A stretch of DNA of 22,940 nt from Methyloprofundus sp. (lineage in GTDB: Bacteria; Pseudomonadota; Gammaproteobacteria; Methylococcales; Methylomonadaceae). Both the position numbers and the translations under genes were made by a program. Below the pieces are notes generated by a model. The model was not told where the DNA came from and ran no database searches. It saw nothing but the letters and a program-made list of their open reading frames with translations. Location: positions 1 through 22,940 of the forward strand of contig WTCN01000022.1 in NCBI GenBank assembly GCA_013138555.1, read 5' to 3'. Shown here one piece after another: positions 1-7,542 of this stretch; the first letter of the stretch is position 1; the number at the start of each line of letters is the position of its first letter.

Positions 1-48
1 CATCGAGCTAAAAAGCACACTCCATAATAAAAAAGCTTCACTTGTCAT
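1..48 (-). CDS. Start of a small membrane protein gene (partial, runs off the window)
   Basis: Only the first 16 codons are visible, reading M-T-S-E-A-F-L-L-W-S-V-L-F-S-S-M with no stop before the edge. The ATG at 48-46 follows a good ribosome binding site (AAGGGAGA, about 8 nt upstream on the minus strand), which is why I call it despite its shortness. The residues after position 5 are hydrophobic, as in an N-terminal membrane helix. The style recalls short conserved proteobacterial membrane proteins of unknown function, but this is an impression. It lies 78 nt after the 193-residue gene in the same direction and could be co-transcribed with it. Function unknown. Confidence 0.5.
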   Translation of the reverse strand, partial: MTSEAFLLWSVLFSSM

Positions 49-126
49 GTTGGTTCTCCCTTCTCATAACCCGTACCCCGTATCTAATAATTTCTCTCCG
101 AGCAAGGCTTAGGTCTTTAAAAATAC

Positions 127-708
127 CTATCCAAGCTCATTTATAAAGTCTGCTAATAAAACAAGCTTAACCCGTTCACATATTTCATCTTCTAGGCAGC
201 CTGAAATTCGTGCGCTTAACCCAGTCATATACCTTGCGATTGCAGCTTTATTTTCTTCAGACAAACTCTCATTAATGGGAATATGGACAATATAGAATGT
301 TTTGGCATCTTGACTTAAAAAAGCAGTAGGTATATTTTGAAAATAGTCGGGGATTTTGCTGAAAATGTCTCTTGAATCTTTAAATTTTGCAAGCATTTCA
401 TCCCGCTTATCATTTTTAATCAATTTTCTTAACTTGCCTAAATGAAATTCACTAGCAACCTGTGAAATTGAATCATCCAAACCAATTAAATCTTCTTGTC
501 CCCTTGCTTCATCTGTAAATTCAATAAAAAGACACTTATCATTTTTAATATAAAAATAATCGACAGACTTTCTGTGGTTTAAGCAAACGACTTTTTTAAT
601 GCCGTTATCGCCATCAACCCGGTAACCTTTATAGCTTATTTGCAATTCAAGACCTGATATTTCATGATCCATTTCTTCTAGGTGGTCTGATAATTCTGCT
701 TTCATCAA
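127..708 (-). CDS. Uncharacterised 192-193-residue protein, partner of the ATPase upstream
   Basis: I do not recognise this family. The frame opens at a TTG (708-706), but the adjacent ATG at 705-703 is the likelier start, giving 192 residues; no strong ribosome binding site is seen. The stop of the ATPase gene is only 11 nt before that ATG, so the two are almost certainly one transcript and probably translationally coupled. The protein is soluble, acidic at its N-terminus, and has no signal peptide or membrane helix. Around residues 50-66 a pair of beta-strand-like segments (VDYFYI, then KCLFIEFTD) is followed by helical, Lys/Glu-rich stretches and a second hydrophobic strand (TFYIVHIPI) near 140. 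Paired with an SMC/OLD-like ATPase, it could be the effector or regulator of a defence-type module; this is inference from position only. Base composition is AT-rich compared with the dcw genes. Confidence 0.75.
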   Translation of the reverse strand: MMKAELSDHLEEMDHEISGLELQISYKGYRVDGDNGIKKVVCLNHRKSVDYFYIKNDKCLFIEFTDEARGQEDLIGLDDSISQVASEFHLGKLRKLIKNDKRDEMLAKFKDSRDIFSKIPDYFQNIPTAFLSQDAKTFYIVHIPINESLSEENKAAIARYMTGLSARISGCLEDEICERVKLVLLADFINELG

Positions 709-716
709 ATTATTTT

Positions 717-2184
717 TTATGAATTTGAAAACAAATCAAACAAAGGCATCCCTAGATCAGCTTTCACTGAATCCAGCTTTTTAAAAATTGGCTTATTTTC
801 ATTGATTGAAGTGCCATTCTCCAGTTGCTGAACCGAAAAGTGTTCATTCACATCAAGTCCCTTTTTCTCATGTGAATCCATCATTTTTTCAATACATTGC
901 ATCATATCATAGCTATGACTTGCCATAATAACATGTACCCCAGCAACGCTCAGCTGGTATAAAGCCTGAATCATCACCTGTTGCCACGCTGGATGTAAAT
1001 TTATTTCAGGTTCGTCAATAATCAGCACACTATTAGGAACAATAATATTTTTTCCTAGCAGTAATGCGATAATTCCTAGTGAAATTGAACCTGATGCCGC
1101 TTGGTGCAAGTCAACATCATAACCCTCTTTATCTTCCCTCTGATTAATAAAACGCAAGTCACCTCTTTCTGATACTTGAATATAACCACTGATATTCTTA
1201 TCAATTTGTTGCTTAAGCTGCACTAAATCATCAAATGTCTTATCTATTACAATTTCAGTATCTAGCAATCTAAACGTATCTAAAATATAACCAGGAACCT
1301 TTTTTAACTCTTTCTGTTGGTGCTTTACCTGTCGCCTTAAATCTGGGTTACTTCTTGCCTGAACCCAATCTTTTAAAACATCTTTAATTGTCCAATACAC
1401 AGGTGATTCAAGGTATACAACATTATCAATTTTCTGGAAAACATCAACCCCTTCCACTTTTAAATTGCATTGAAAATAATTAGATTTCAACTGCAAATCC
1501 CCCATAGCTTCACCAAAATAAAAACGAGTATCCCCTGTATCACTTATATTCTTATTTTTTAGTTTACTTAATGCATTGACTTGAAAATTTTCGGTAAAAG
1601 CTTGTTCCAATTGCTCTTCTAATGCTTTATTTAAAGTATCTTGAGGTGCATTAATCAAAGCTTCAAGCTTTTTAATTTCCACTTGAAATGCTTTAAGGCG
1701 TGTAGACAATAAGTGATATTTTTCAACGTTCTCAATCCATTTTTGTAACTGTTCACAAGCGCCTAGAAGTTGCTGTATATCTATATGCACATTATCTTTT
1801 TGAGAAAGCTGTGAAGCGAATGTACTTTTACGAAAAACTAGCATGAGATTTCTGGCTAATTGATCACTCGCTGACCAAGTATCACCAATATGCTTTTCTA
1901 ATTGAATATTCGTTGACCAAGTATAATCAATATGCTTTTGTACACCTAACTCACTCACTATATAATCAACAGCTGAAAAAAAAATCACCTACCTGTAAAA
2001 TAAATGACTCAACCTCAATTGAAAGATAATCCTTGTTAAAAGATCTGAAAATAGTATACAAGGAACGGGTAACAAAGCTTTTTCCTGATGCATTTTTTCC
2101 TGCAATCACTGTAAATGGCTTTATTTGAATTTTAGCGTGTTTAAGTTTGCCAAAATTTACAATTTCTACATCCATATTTTTCAT
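717..2184 (-). pseudogene. SMC/OLD-like AAA ATPase gene split by a frameshift in a T9 run
   Basis: Two frames together encode one ATPase. The upstream frame (2184-1966, 72 residues) holds the N-terminal strand and Walker A motif GKNASGKS at about residues 29-36. The downstream frame (opening at a GTG, 1988-717) holds a central coiled-coil-like, Leu/Glu/Lys-rich region, an ABC-type signature (SGSISLG), Walker B with DEPEINLHP and the switch motif ASHS. Neither piece alone can form an ATP site. They overlap at a run of nine T on the coding strand (1976-1984). Removing one T joins GD-FF-SAVDY in frame and yields about 488 residues, a normal size for AAA_15/AAA_21 or OLD-type ATPases. No clear ribosome binding site precedes the ATG at 2184; a second in-frame ATG is at 2175. 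The split may be a recent mutation, a phase-variable tract, a slippage site or a sequencing error. Related ATPases occur in phage-defence and retron systems, usually with a small effector gene next door, as here. Confidence 0.8.
1854..1937 (-). repeat. Tandem 14-codon repeat inside the ATPase gene
   Basis: Two adjacent 14-residue units read KHIDYTWSTNIQLE and KHIGDTWSASDQLA. They share KHI, TWS and QL at the same offsets (8 of 14 positions identical). The repeat lies about 40 nt after the T9 frameshift, between the N-terminal ATPase lobe and the coiled-coil region. It looks like an old internal duplication. Confidence 0.6.
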
Positions 2185-2238
2185 ATTTTTGCATTTTTAT
2201 TGACAGGAACCAAGGGGAGACTCTAAAATAAATAGCTT

Positions 2239-2270
2239 GTAGGATGCATTCCATTACCCCCTACGCAATG
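2239..2270. repeat. Possible decayed dispersed palindromic element downstream of lpxC
   Basis: The stretch begins GTAGGATGCATT and contains the inverted pairs GTAGG/CCTAC (2239-2243 with 2260-2264) and CATT/AATG (2247-2250 with 2267-2270). It resembles the short GTAGGATG-type intergenic repeats seen in many gammaproteobacteria, in imperfect form. Only one copy is in the window, so its repeat nature is unproven. Confidence 0.25.
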
Positions 2271-2300
2271 AAATATCTTTAAACAAATACTTTGAATTGA

Positions 2301-2318
2301 GGGCTTACCAAAAAGCCC
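2301..2318 (-). terminator. Short hairpin just after lpxC, weak terminator candidate
   Basis: GGGCTT and AAGCCC form a perfect 6-bp stem around a 6-nt loop, 19-36 nt after the lpxC stop. The minus-strand sequence after the stem (TCAATTC) is not T-rich, so this is not a classical intrinsic terminator and some read-through into the ATPase pair is possible. Confidence 0.35.
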
Positions 2319-2336
2319 CCAACTCCACATAAAAAA

Positions 2337-3257
2337 CTACTCGCCAGCCCGACTTTCTGCAGAACGCATAAAGGGAATCGGTGCCTCATCGTCATGTTCA
2401 AATGTTACTGTTTCCCAGGCATCAGTATTAGCCATCAGTGCCCTTAATAATTGGTTATTTAGGCTATGTCCTGATTTATACCCTTGATACTCACCAATTA
2501 AACTATGCCCTAATAAGTATAAATCACCGATGGCATCCAGCATTTTATGCTTCACAAACTCATCGGCATAGCGTAAGCCACCTTCATTGAGTATTCTGTC
2601 ATCATCAATCACAATGGCGTTATCCAAGCTTCCTCCTAAAGCCAGGTTATTTTCCCTAAGAAACTCTATATCCTTCATAAAGCCAAATGTGCGTGCACGA
2701 CTCACTTCTCTGACAAAAGTGGTTGATGAAAAATCCATCGTGGCTGTTTTTACATTGTCATCAAATGCCGGGTGTTCAAAATCAATGGTAAAAGTGATCT
2801 TAAATCCATCCATAGGTAAAAAGGCTGCCCACTTATCTCCATCATAGACTTTTACTTCCTGTTTAATCTTAATGTATTTCTTCGGTGCATCCTGCTCTAG
2901 CACACCTGCCGATTGAATTAAAAACACAAAGGGACCCGCACTACCATCCATAATAGGTACTTCGCCAGCAGTCACATCAATGAGTGCATTATCTATTCCT
3001 AGCCCCGCCATTGCCGATAATAAATGCTCAATGGTCGATATTTTCACACCATTTTTAACCAAAGTTGTCGATAAAGTTGTCTCACCCACATTATGCGGAA
3101 TGGCATCTATCGTCACGGGTTCTGCCAGATCTATCCGTCTGAATTTAATCCCGGTATCAACAGCAGCCGGGTGCAGTGTCAAATAGATTTTATCTCCCGT
3201 ATGTAAGCCAACCCCCGTTGCTCTAATTGTATTTTTTAATGTTCGTTGTTTAATCAT
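2337..3257 (-). CDS. lpxC: UDP-3-O-acyl-N-acetylglucosamine deacetylase
   Basis: LpxC is the cytoplasmic zinc enzyme that carries out the committed step of lipid A synthesis, removing acetate from UDP-3-O-acyl-GlcNAc. The 306 residues match the usual length (E. coli 305). The zinc ligands are visible as H78 (in TIEHLLSAMAG), H237 and D241 (in KHKMLDAIGDLY), and the catalytic His as H264 (in GYKSGHSLNNQ). The ATG at 3257 is chosen because MIKQRTLKN is the standard family start. The gene follows ftsZ, the usual end of the dcw cluster in gammaproteobacteria. A 167-nt gap before it contains a promoter candidate. The C-terminus ends RSAESRAGE and lacks the non-polar AVLA-type tail that FtsH uses to degrade the E. 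coli enzyme, so turnover control may differ. Confidence 0.98.
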   Translation of the reverse strand: MIKQRTLKNTIRATGVGLHTGDKIYLTLHPAAVDTGIKFRRIDLAEPVTIDAIPHNVGETTLSTTLVKNGVKISTIEHLLSAMAGLGIDNALIDVTAGEVPIMDGSAGPFVFLIQSAGVLEQDAPKKYIKIKQEVKVYDGDKWAAFLPMDGFKITFTIDFEHPAFDDNVKTATMDFSSTTFVREVSRARTFGFMKDIEFLRENNLALGGSLDNAIVIDDDRILNEGGLRYADEFVKHKMLDAIGDLYLLGHSLIGEYQGYKSGHSLNNQLLRALMANTDAWETVTFEHDDEAPIPFMRSAESRAGE

Positions 3258-3352
3258 TCATATTAACCTAATGTCAGCCTGGCTTTTAAAAGTACACCAG
3301 AATATTGTACGCCCATACCTCTTTTAAACGATCATGTATACGGGATAGGGCA

Positions 3353-3358
3353 ATTATA
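3353..3358 (-). promoter_or_regulatory. Candidate -10 box of an lpxC promoter
   Basis: On the minus strand a perfect TATAAT lies 96 nt upstream of the lpxC ATG, inside the ftsZ-lpxC gap. The sequence 17 nt upstream (about ATATCT) is a poor -35 match, so strength is uncertain. lpxC commonly has its own promoter in other gammaproteobacteria. Confidence 0.45.
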
Positions 3359-3424
3359 CTATGTAGCACTGATGCAGATATAGGATTGCTATCAAACAAC
3401 GACTCAAAACCCGCTCTATTTTTC

Positions 3425-4576
3425 TTAATCCGCCTGGCGTCTCAGAAAAGCCGGAATATCTAAATAGTCCATATCTGTATTATTTTTTGCTTGCACGCCA
3501 AATCGTGTTTCTTTATTTTCCGCATTTTTACGCACAATAGCGGGTGTATCCAGCTCTGAATAATCCGTCGTGCCGGTATTATTCTCTGCTCTTTTTATAG
3601 ATGCACTAACGACGTTTTGTACACTCCCCATGCCAGTTGCGACAACAGTCACTTTAATCTCATCCCCAAGCTCCTCATCGACTGCGGTACCAATTTTAAT
3701 GATCGCTTCATCTGAAGCAAACTCATGCACAATATTACCGACTTCATCAAACTCAGCGATTCCCATGTCAGATGCAGAAATATTGACCAATATACCTCGT
3801 GCACCTTGCAGATTAATGTCTTCTAGCAAAGGGCAGGCGATTGCCTTTTCGGCCGCCTCTCTTGCTCTATTTTCACCACTCGCCACGCCAGTCCCCATAA
3901 TAGCGGCTCCCATACGCGACATCACGGTTTTAACATCGGCAAAATCAACATTAATCATTCCCGGGCTAGTAATCAATTCAGTAATGCCTTGTACCGCATC
4001 CAGTAAAACATCATTCGCCGCAGCAAATGCTTTTTTCATTGATACATTAGCCCCTAAAACAGGTAATAACTTCTGATTAGGAATAATAATCAATGAATCG
4101 ACATATTTTTCCAGTTCTGCTATGCCGGCTTCAGCCACCCGTTTCTTCTGGTTACCTTCAAAATCAAACGGTTTTGTGACCACGGCAACCGTTAAAATAT
4201 TTAGCTCTTTGGCGATTTCTGCAATCACCGGAATTGCGCCTGTTCCTGTTCCTCCCCCCATTCCAGCGGTCAAAAACAGCATATTGGCACCTTCCAGCAC
4301 TTCACGAATTAAATCCTTATTTTCTTCAGCCGCTTCCTTGCCTACTTCAGGGTTAGTCCCTGCCCCCAAGCCTCTGGTTAATTCAGCACCTAGCTGAATA
4401 ACGGTATTAACATCCAGACGGTGTAAGGCTTGCGCATCTGTATTGGCACAGACAAATTCGACACCTTCAATATGACTATTAACCATATGATTGACGGCAT
4501 TACCACCACCGCCACCCACACCGATAACCTTGATCACTGCGTTTTCCATTCCTAAATCCATTAATTCATATTTCAT
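3425..4576 (-). CDS. ftsZ: Cell division GTPase FtsZ
   Basis: FtsZ is the tubulin-like GTPase that polymerises into the Z-ring at midcell. The 383 residues show the nucleotide-binding GGGGGNAVN (21-29), the tubulin signature GGGTGTG (107-113) and the T7 catalytic loop NVDFADV with D211 and D214. A variable linker leads to the conserved C-terminal peptide MDYLDIPAFLRRQAD (369-383), which binds FtsA and ZipA-type partners. The ATG at 4576 follows a GGGG-rich site 9-12 nt upstream. It lies 33 nt after ftsA and is probably on the same transcript. All key residues are present. Confidence 0.99.
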   Translation of the reverse strand: MKYELMDLGMENAVIKVIGVGGGGGNAVNHMVNSHIEGVEFVCANTDAQALHRLDVNTVIQLGAELTRGLGAGTNPEVGKEAAEENKDLIREVLEGANMLFLTAGMGGGTGTGAIPVIAEIAKELNILTVAVVTKPFDFEGNQKKRVAEAGIAELEKYVDSLIIIPNQKLLPVLGANVSMKKAFAAANDVLLDAVQGITELITSPGMINVDFADVKTVMSRMGAAIMGTGVASGENRAREAAEKAIACPLLEDINLQGARGILVNISASDMGIAEFDEVGNIVHEFASDEAIIKIGTAVDEELGDEIKVTVVATGMGSVQNVVSASIKRAENNTGTTDYSELDTPAIVRKNAENKETRFGVQAKNNTDMDYLDIPAFLRRQAD

Positions 4577-4609
4577 CTTTACAACCCCATTTAATTCTAA
4601 AAATATTCT

Positions 4610-5836
4610 TTAAAAATTATTCTGAAACCAGGCTTTCATTCTTGCAAAAATGCCTTCCCCAGCTTCTGATAAATGCTCACCATTCACCAAATGATCTCTT
4701 CCATATAACAACAAACCCACGCCCGTTGAGTGTACCGGATTCGCAACCACATCTGTTAAGCCCGACACATGCTGGGGAAGTCCTAATCGCACTGGCATAT
4801 GAAAAATTTCTTCTGCCAATTCAATAAGGCCTTGAACTTTCGAACTCCCCCCCGTTAAAACAATACCCGCAGCTATTAATCCTTCATAACCACTACGCTG
4901 CAATTCAGCCTGAACTAAAAGCATTAACTCTTCATAACGCGGCTCAATAATTTCTGCCAGATTCTGTTTGGATATATTTCTGGGTGGCCGGTCACCAATA
5001 CTTGAAACCTCTATCATCTCTTCTGCCTCTGCTAATTGCGTTAAAGCACAGGCATAGGCACGCTTTATTGCTTCTGCACTCTGTGTAGGTGTGCGCAAGG
5101 CAACAGCAACATCATTCGTCACCTGATCCCCGGCAATCGGAATAACCGCTGTATGTTTAATCGCACCCTGTGAAAAAATGGCAATATCGGTGGTTCCTCC
5201 CCCTATATCGATCAAACAGACACCTAACTCTTTTTCATCTTCCGTTAGCACTGAAGTACAGGATGCTAATTGTTCCAGAACAATATCATCAGCTTCCAGA
5301 CCGCAACGGCGTATACATTTAATAATATTCTGTGCCGCACTGACACTCCCGGTCACCATATGTACCTTGGCCTCCAGGCGTATTCCCGACATCCCGATAG
5401 GCTCTTTAATCCCCTCCTGCATATCAATCACAAATTCCTGTGGCAAAATATGTAGAATTTTCTGATCAGCAGGAATAGCAACGGCTCTTGCAGAATCTAT
5501 CACACGGTTAATATCATATTGAGAGACTTCCTTATTTTTAATCGCAACGATGCCATGAGAGTTTAGGCTCTTGATATGACTCCCTGCAATGCCTGCATAC
5601 ACAGAAGTGATTTCACAGCCCGCCATTAGTTCTGCTTCTTCAACGGCCCGCTGAATTGAATTCACTGTCGATTCCAGATTAATCACTACCCCTTTTTTTA
5701 ATCCGCGTGAAGGCGTAGAACCAATCCCAATCACTTCAACTTCACCCGTTTCATTTACTTCCCCAACGATAGCGGCAACTTTAGATGTTCCAATATCTAA
5801 ACCTACAATTAAATTACGCTCTCTTTGTTTTGCCAT
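4610..5836 (-). CDS. ftsA: Cell division protein FtsA
   Basis: FtsA is the actin-like ATPase that tethers FtsZ to the inner membrane and recruits later divisome proteins. The 408 residues contain the phosphate-1 motif VGLDIGTSKV (11-20), the SHS2/1C region that replaces an actin subdomain (about 85-165) and the phosphate-2 motif DIGGGTTD (210-217). The last 14 residues (GIFARMKAWFQNNF) form the amphipathic membrane-targeting helix typical of the family. The ATG at 5836 is preceded by only a weak site (AAAGGC followed by an A-run). It is separated from ftsQ by 57 nt, one of the larger gaps in the cluster, which contains long T/A runs but no clear promoter. Confidence 0.99.
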   Translation of the reverse strand: MAKQRERNLIVGLDIGTSKVAAIVGEVNETGEVEVIGIGSTPSRGLKKGVVINLESTVNSIQRAVEEAELMAGCEITSVYAGIAGSHIKSLNSHGIVAIKNKEVSQYDINRVIDSARAVAIPADQKILHILPQEFVIDMQEGIKEPIGMSGIRLEAKVHMVTGSVSAAQNIIKCIRRCGLEADDIVLEQLASCTSVLTEDEKELGVCLIDIGGGTTDIAIFSQGAIKHTAVIPIAGDQVTNDVAVALRTPTQSAEAIKRAYACALTQLAEAEEMIEVSSIGDRPPRNISKQNLAEIIEPRYEELMLLVQAELQRSGYEGLIAAGIVLTGGSSKVQGLIELAEEIFHMPVRLGLPQHVSGLTDVVANPVHSTGVGLLLYGRDHLVNGEHLSEAGEGIFARMKAWFQNNF

Positions 5837-5893
5837 TTTTTTTTGCCTTTCAAACTACTTTCTGGACCGCGTTTAAGCAGGTTTTTTTTCTTG

Positions 5894-6613
5894 TTATTTC
5901 CAAATAATCTGTTCATTTTCTCGCCACCGAACGGCATAACCATTTGGATAACGCATATCTATATACTCTATTTTTGCCACCAACTCATTACCAATCACCC
6001 CTAAGGTCTTCATTAACAGCGTAAACTTCTGTAAAGGCTGAAACCGCCCCAACTGTATAATCATACCGCTTTCCATCACCAACAGCCATGATTGCCTGTC
6101 ACTCACTCTAAACTCTGTTAAACGCAGGCCTTGCTTTATTAAACCGAGTTTTAAGTCACCCATCACTTGCAGCAATTGATAGCGCTGCTCAATCGGCCCA
6201 TACAGTACAGGCAAAGATTGAAATGCGTCTATGTTGATGGGCTTAAAAATATCGCCATGTCTATTTAATAAACCATCTTCCTGCCAGCGTACCACTGGCT
6301 GTTGCTCATAAATTCTAAGTTTGAGTCTATCCGGCCATATCCTTTCTACCTGTACTTTTTCAGCCCAGGGTAAAGTTATGACCGCCTGTTGTATCCTCTG
6401 TAAATCAATCGAGAAATAACTCAATTGAATCAGTGGGTGTATTTTATTTTTTATATCTTGCTTAGCAATATACTCAAATGTACCCTCCACCCGCACATAA
6501 CGTATAGGAATCGTCTCGGTCATTAGCTTTTGCAGTGTCTGCCAATTTAACAGTATTGCCGCAACAATAAAAACCAGGCCACCCACAAAACGTTGAGTGC
6601 ACACCTTGATCAT
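5894..6613 (-). CDS. ftsQ: Cell division protein FtsQ
   Basis: FtsQ is a bitopic inner-membrane divisome protein that joins FtsL and FtsB and links early and late assembly. The 239 residues have a short cytoplasmic start, one membrane helix at about 8-24, a POTRA domain at about 36-105 (beginning IPIRYVRVEGTF) and a C-terminal FtsQ beta domain in the periplasm. The conserved LPWAEKVQVERIWPDRL stretch is at 81-97. The ATG overlaps the ddl stop as ATGA (6613-6610), so its translation is probably coupled to ddl. Confidence 0.97.
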   Translation of the reverse strand: MIKVCTQRFVGGLVFIVAAILLNWQTLQKLMTETIPIRYVRVEGTFEYIAKQDIKNKIHPLIQLSYFSIDLQRIQQAVITLPWAEKVQVERIWPDRLKLRIYEQQPVVRWQEDGLLNRHGDIFKPINIDAFQSLPVLYGPIEQRYQLLQVMGDLKLGLIKQGLRLTEFRVSDRQSWLLVMESGMIIQLGRFQPLQKFTLLMKTLGVIGNELVAKIEYIDMRYPNGYAVRWRENEQIIWK

Positions 6614-7542
6614 CTAAAGCTCGTTTCTAAAATACGCCACACTAATTCATCAAAACTTAAACCTGCCTGCTCAGCCGCCATAGGCACTAAGCTATGATCT
6701 GTCATCCCCGGAACGGTGTTTAGCTCAATTAACTGCGCCTGTTGCTGCTCGTCAATAAATACATCGACTCGTCCCCAGCCTGTCACACCAAGAATTTCAC
6801 AGGCTTCTAAAGCCAGCTCAGCCAACTCCACCTCAACATTCGCTGCCAAACCAGGCGGGCAATGGTACTGAGTTGAATCTGCCCGATATTTTGCATCAAA
6901 ATCATAAAAGGCATTAGCTGTCTCAAGCCGAATCACAGGTAATGCTTCAGCATTTAAGACCCCTACCGTATACTCTTTGCCTTGTACCCAGGCCTCAGCA
7001 TAGACTGCACACTGGTATCGCGCCGCCTCCTGCCAAGCAGTGCGTAGTTCTTCTCTGTTCTCCGCTCGACTCATGCCAAGACTAGATCCTTCCAAAGCTG
7101 GCTTTACAATCACCGGAAAACCTAAATCAGCGATACATTTTTCTATATCGCTCTCCTGCTGTATTAAAAACCATCGGGGTGTTATTAGCCCCGCCCCCTG
7201 CCAGCATAGTTTAGTACGCAATTTGTCCATACTCAGTGCTGAAGCAAGCACACCACTGCCTGTATAGGGGATTTCCAGCGACTCCAATAGCGCTTGTAAC
7301 ACCCCATCTTCTCCCCCCCGGCCATGTATCATATTAAATACCCGATCCATAGGGGTATTTTGTACTGCCTCCAAGGCTGTTTTAGTGACATCAATGGCAA
7401 CGGCATCAACCTTGTTACGTAGCAAGGCCTGATATACAGCATTACCGCTGTTTAAGGAAATCTCACGTTCAGCAGCAGCCCCCCCCATTAAGACAGCGAC
7501 ACGCCCAAAATCCTTTGCCTGCTTTATTACTCTTGGTTTCAT
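6610..7542 (-). CDS. ddl: D-alanine--D-alanine ligase
   Basis: Ddl is a cytoplasmic ATP-grasp enzyme that joins two D-Ala molecules to give the dipeptide used by MurF. With the start I prefer (ATG at 7542) it has 310 residues, near E. coli DdlB. An upstream in-frame TTG at 7566 would add eight residues, but the ATG has a good site (AGGAGA about 10 nt upstream) and an ATGA overlap with the murB stop. Motifs are the substrate-binding EREIS (25-29), HGRGGEDG (73-80), the ATP loop EGSSLGMS (151-158), YDFDAKY (213-219) and the metal and substrate-binding ELNTVPGMT (273-281). Its position between murB and ftsQ is the usual ddlB place. Confidence 0.97.
   Translation of the reverse strand: MKPRVIKQAKDFGRVAVLMGGAAAEREISLNSGNAVYQALLRNKVDAVAIDVTKTALEAVQNTPMDRVFNMIHGRGGEDGVLQALLESLEIPYTGSGVLASALSMDKLRTKLCWQGAGLITPRWFLIQQESDIEKCIADLGFPVIVKPALEGSSLGMSRAENREELRTAWQEAARYQCAVYAEAWVQGKEYTVGVLNAEALPVIRLETANAFYDFDAKYRADSTQYHCPPGLAANVEVELAELALEACEILGVTGWGRVDVFIDEQQQAQLIELNTVPGMTDHSLVPMAAEQAGLSFDELVWRILETSFR

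Noticed and set aside
500..560. PD-(D/E)XK-like nuclease core in the 192-residue protein (VDYF...FIEFT)
   Set aside because: The spacing of the Asp and Glu is suggestive, but the required Lys is replaced by Thr, so I do not claim a nuclease.
3570..4076. Long plus-strand open frames opposite ftsZ, murB, murC and others
   Set aside because: They are antisense to well-supported genes, their translations are low in recognisable motifs and rich in Ser/Pro/Ala as expected for mirror frames, and none has convincing start signals.
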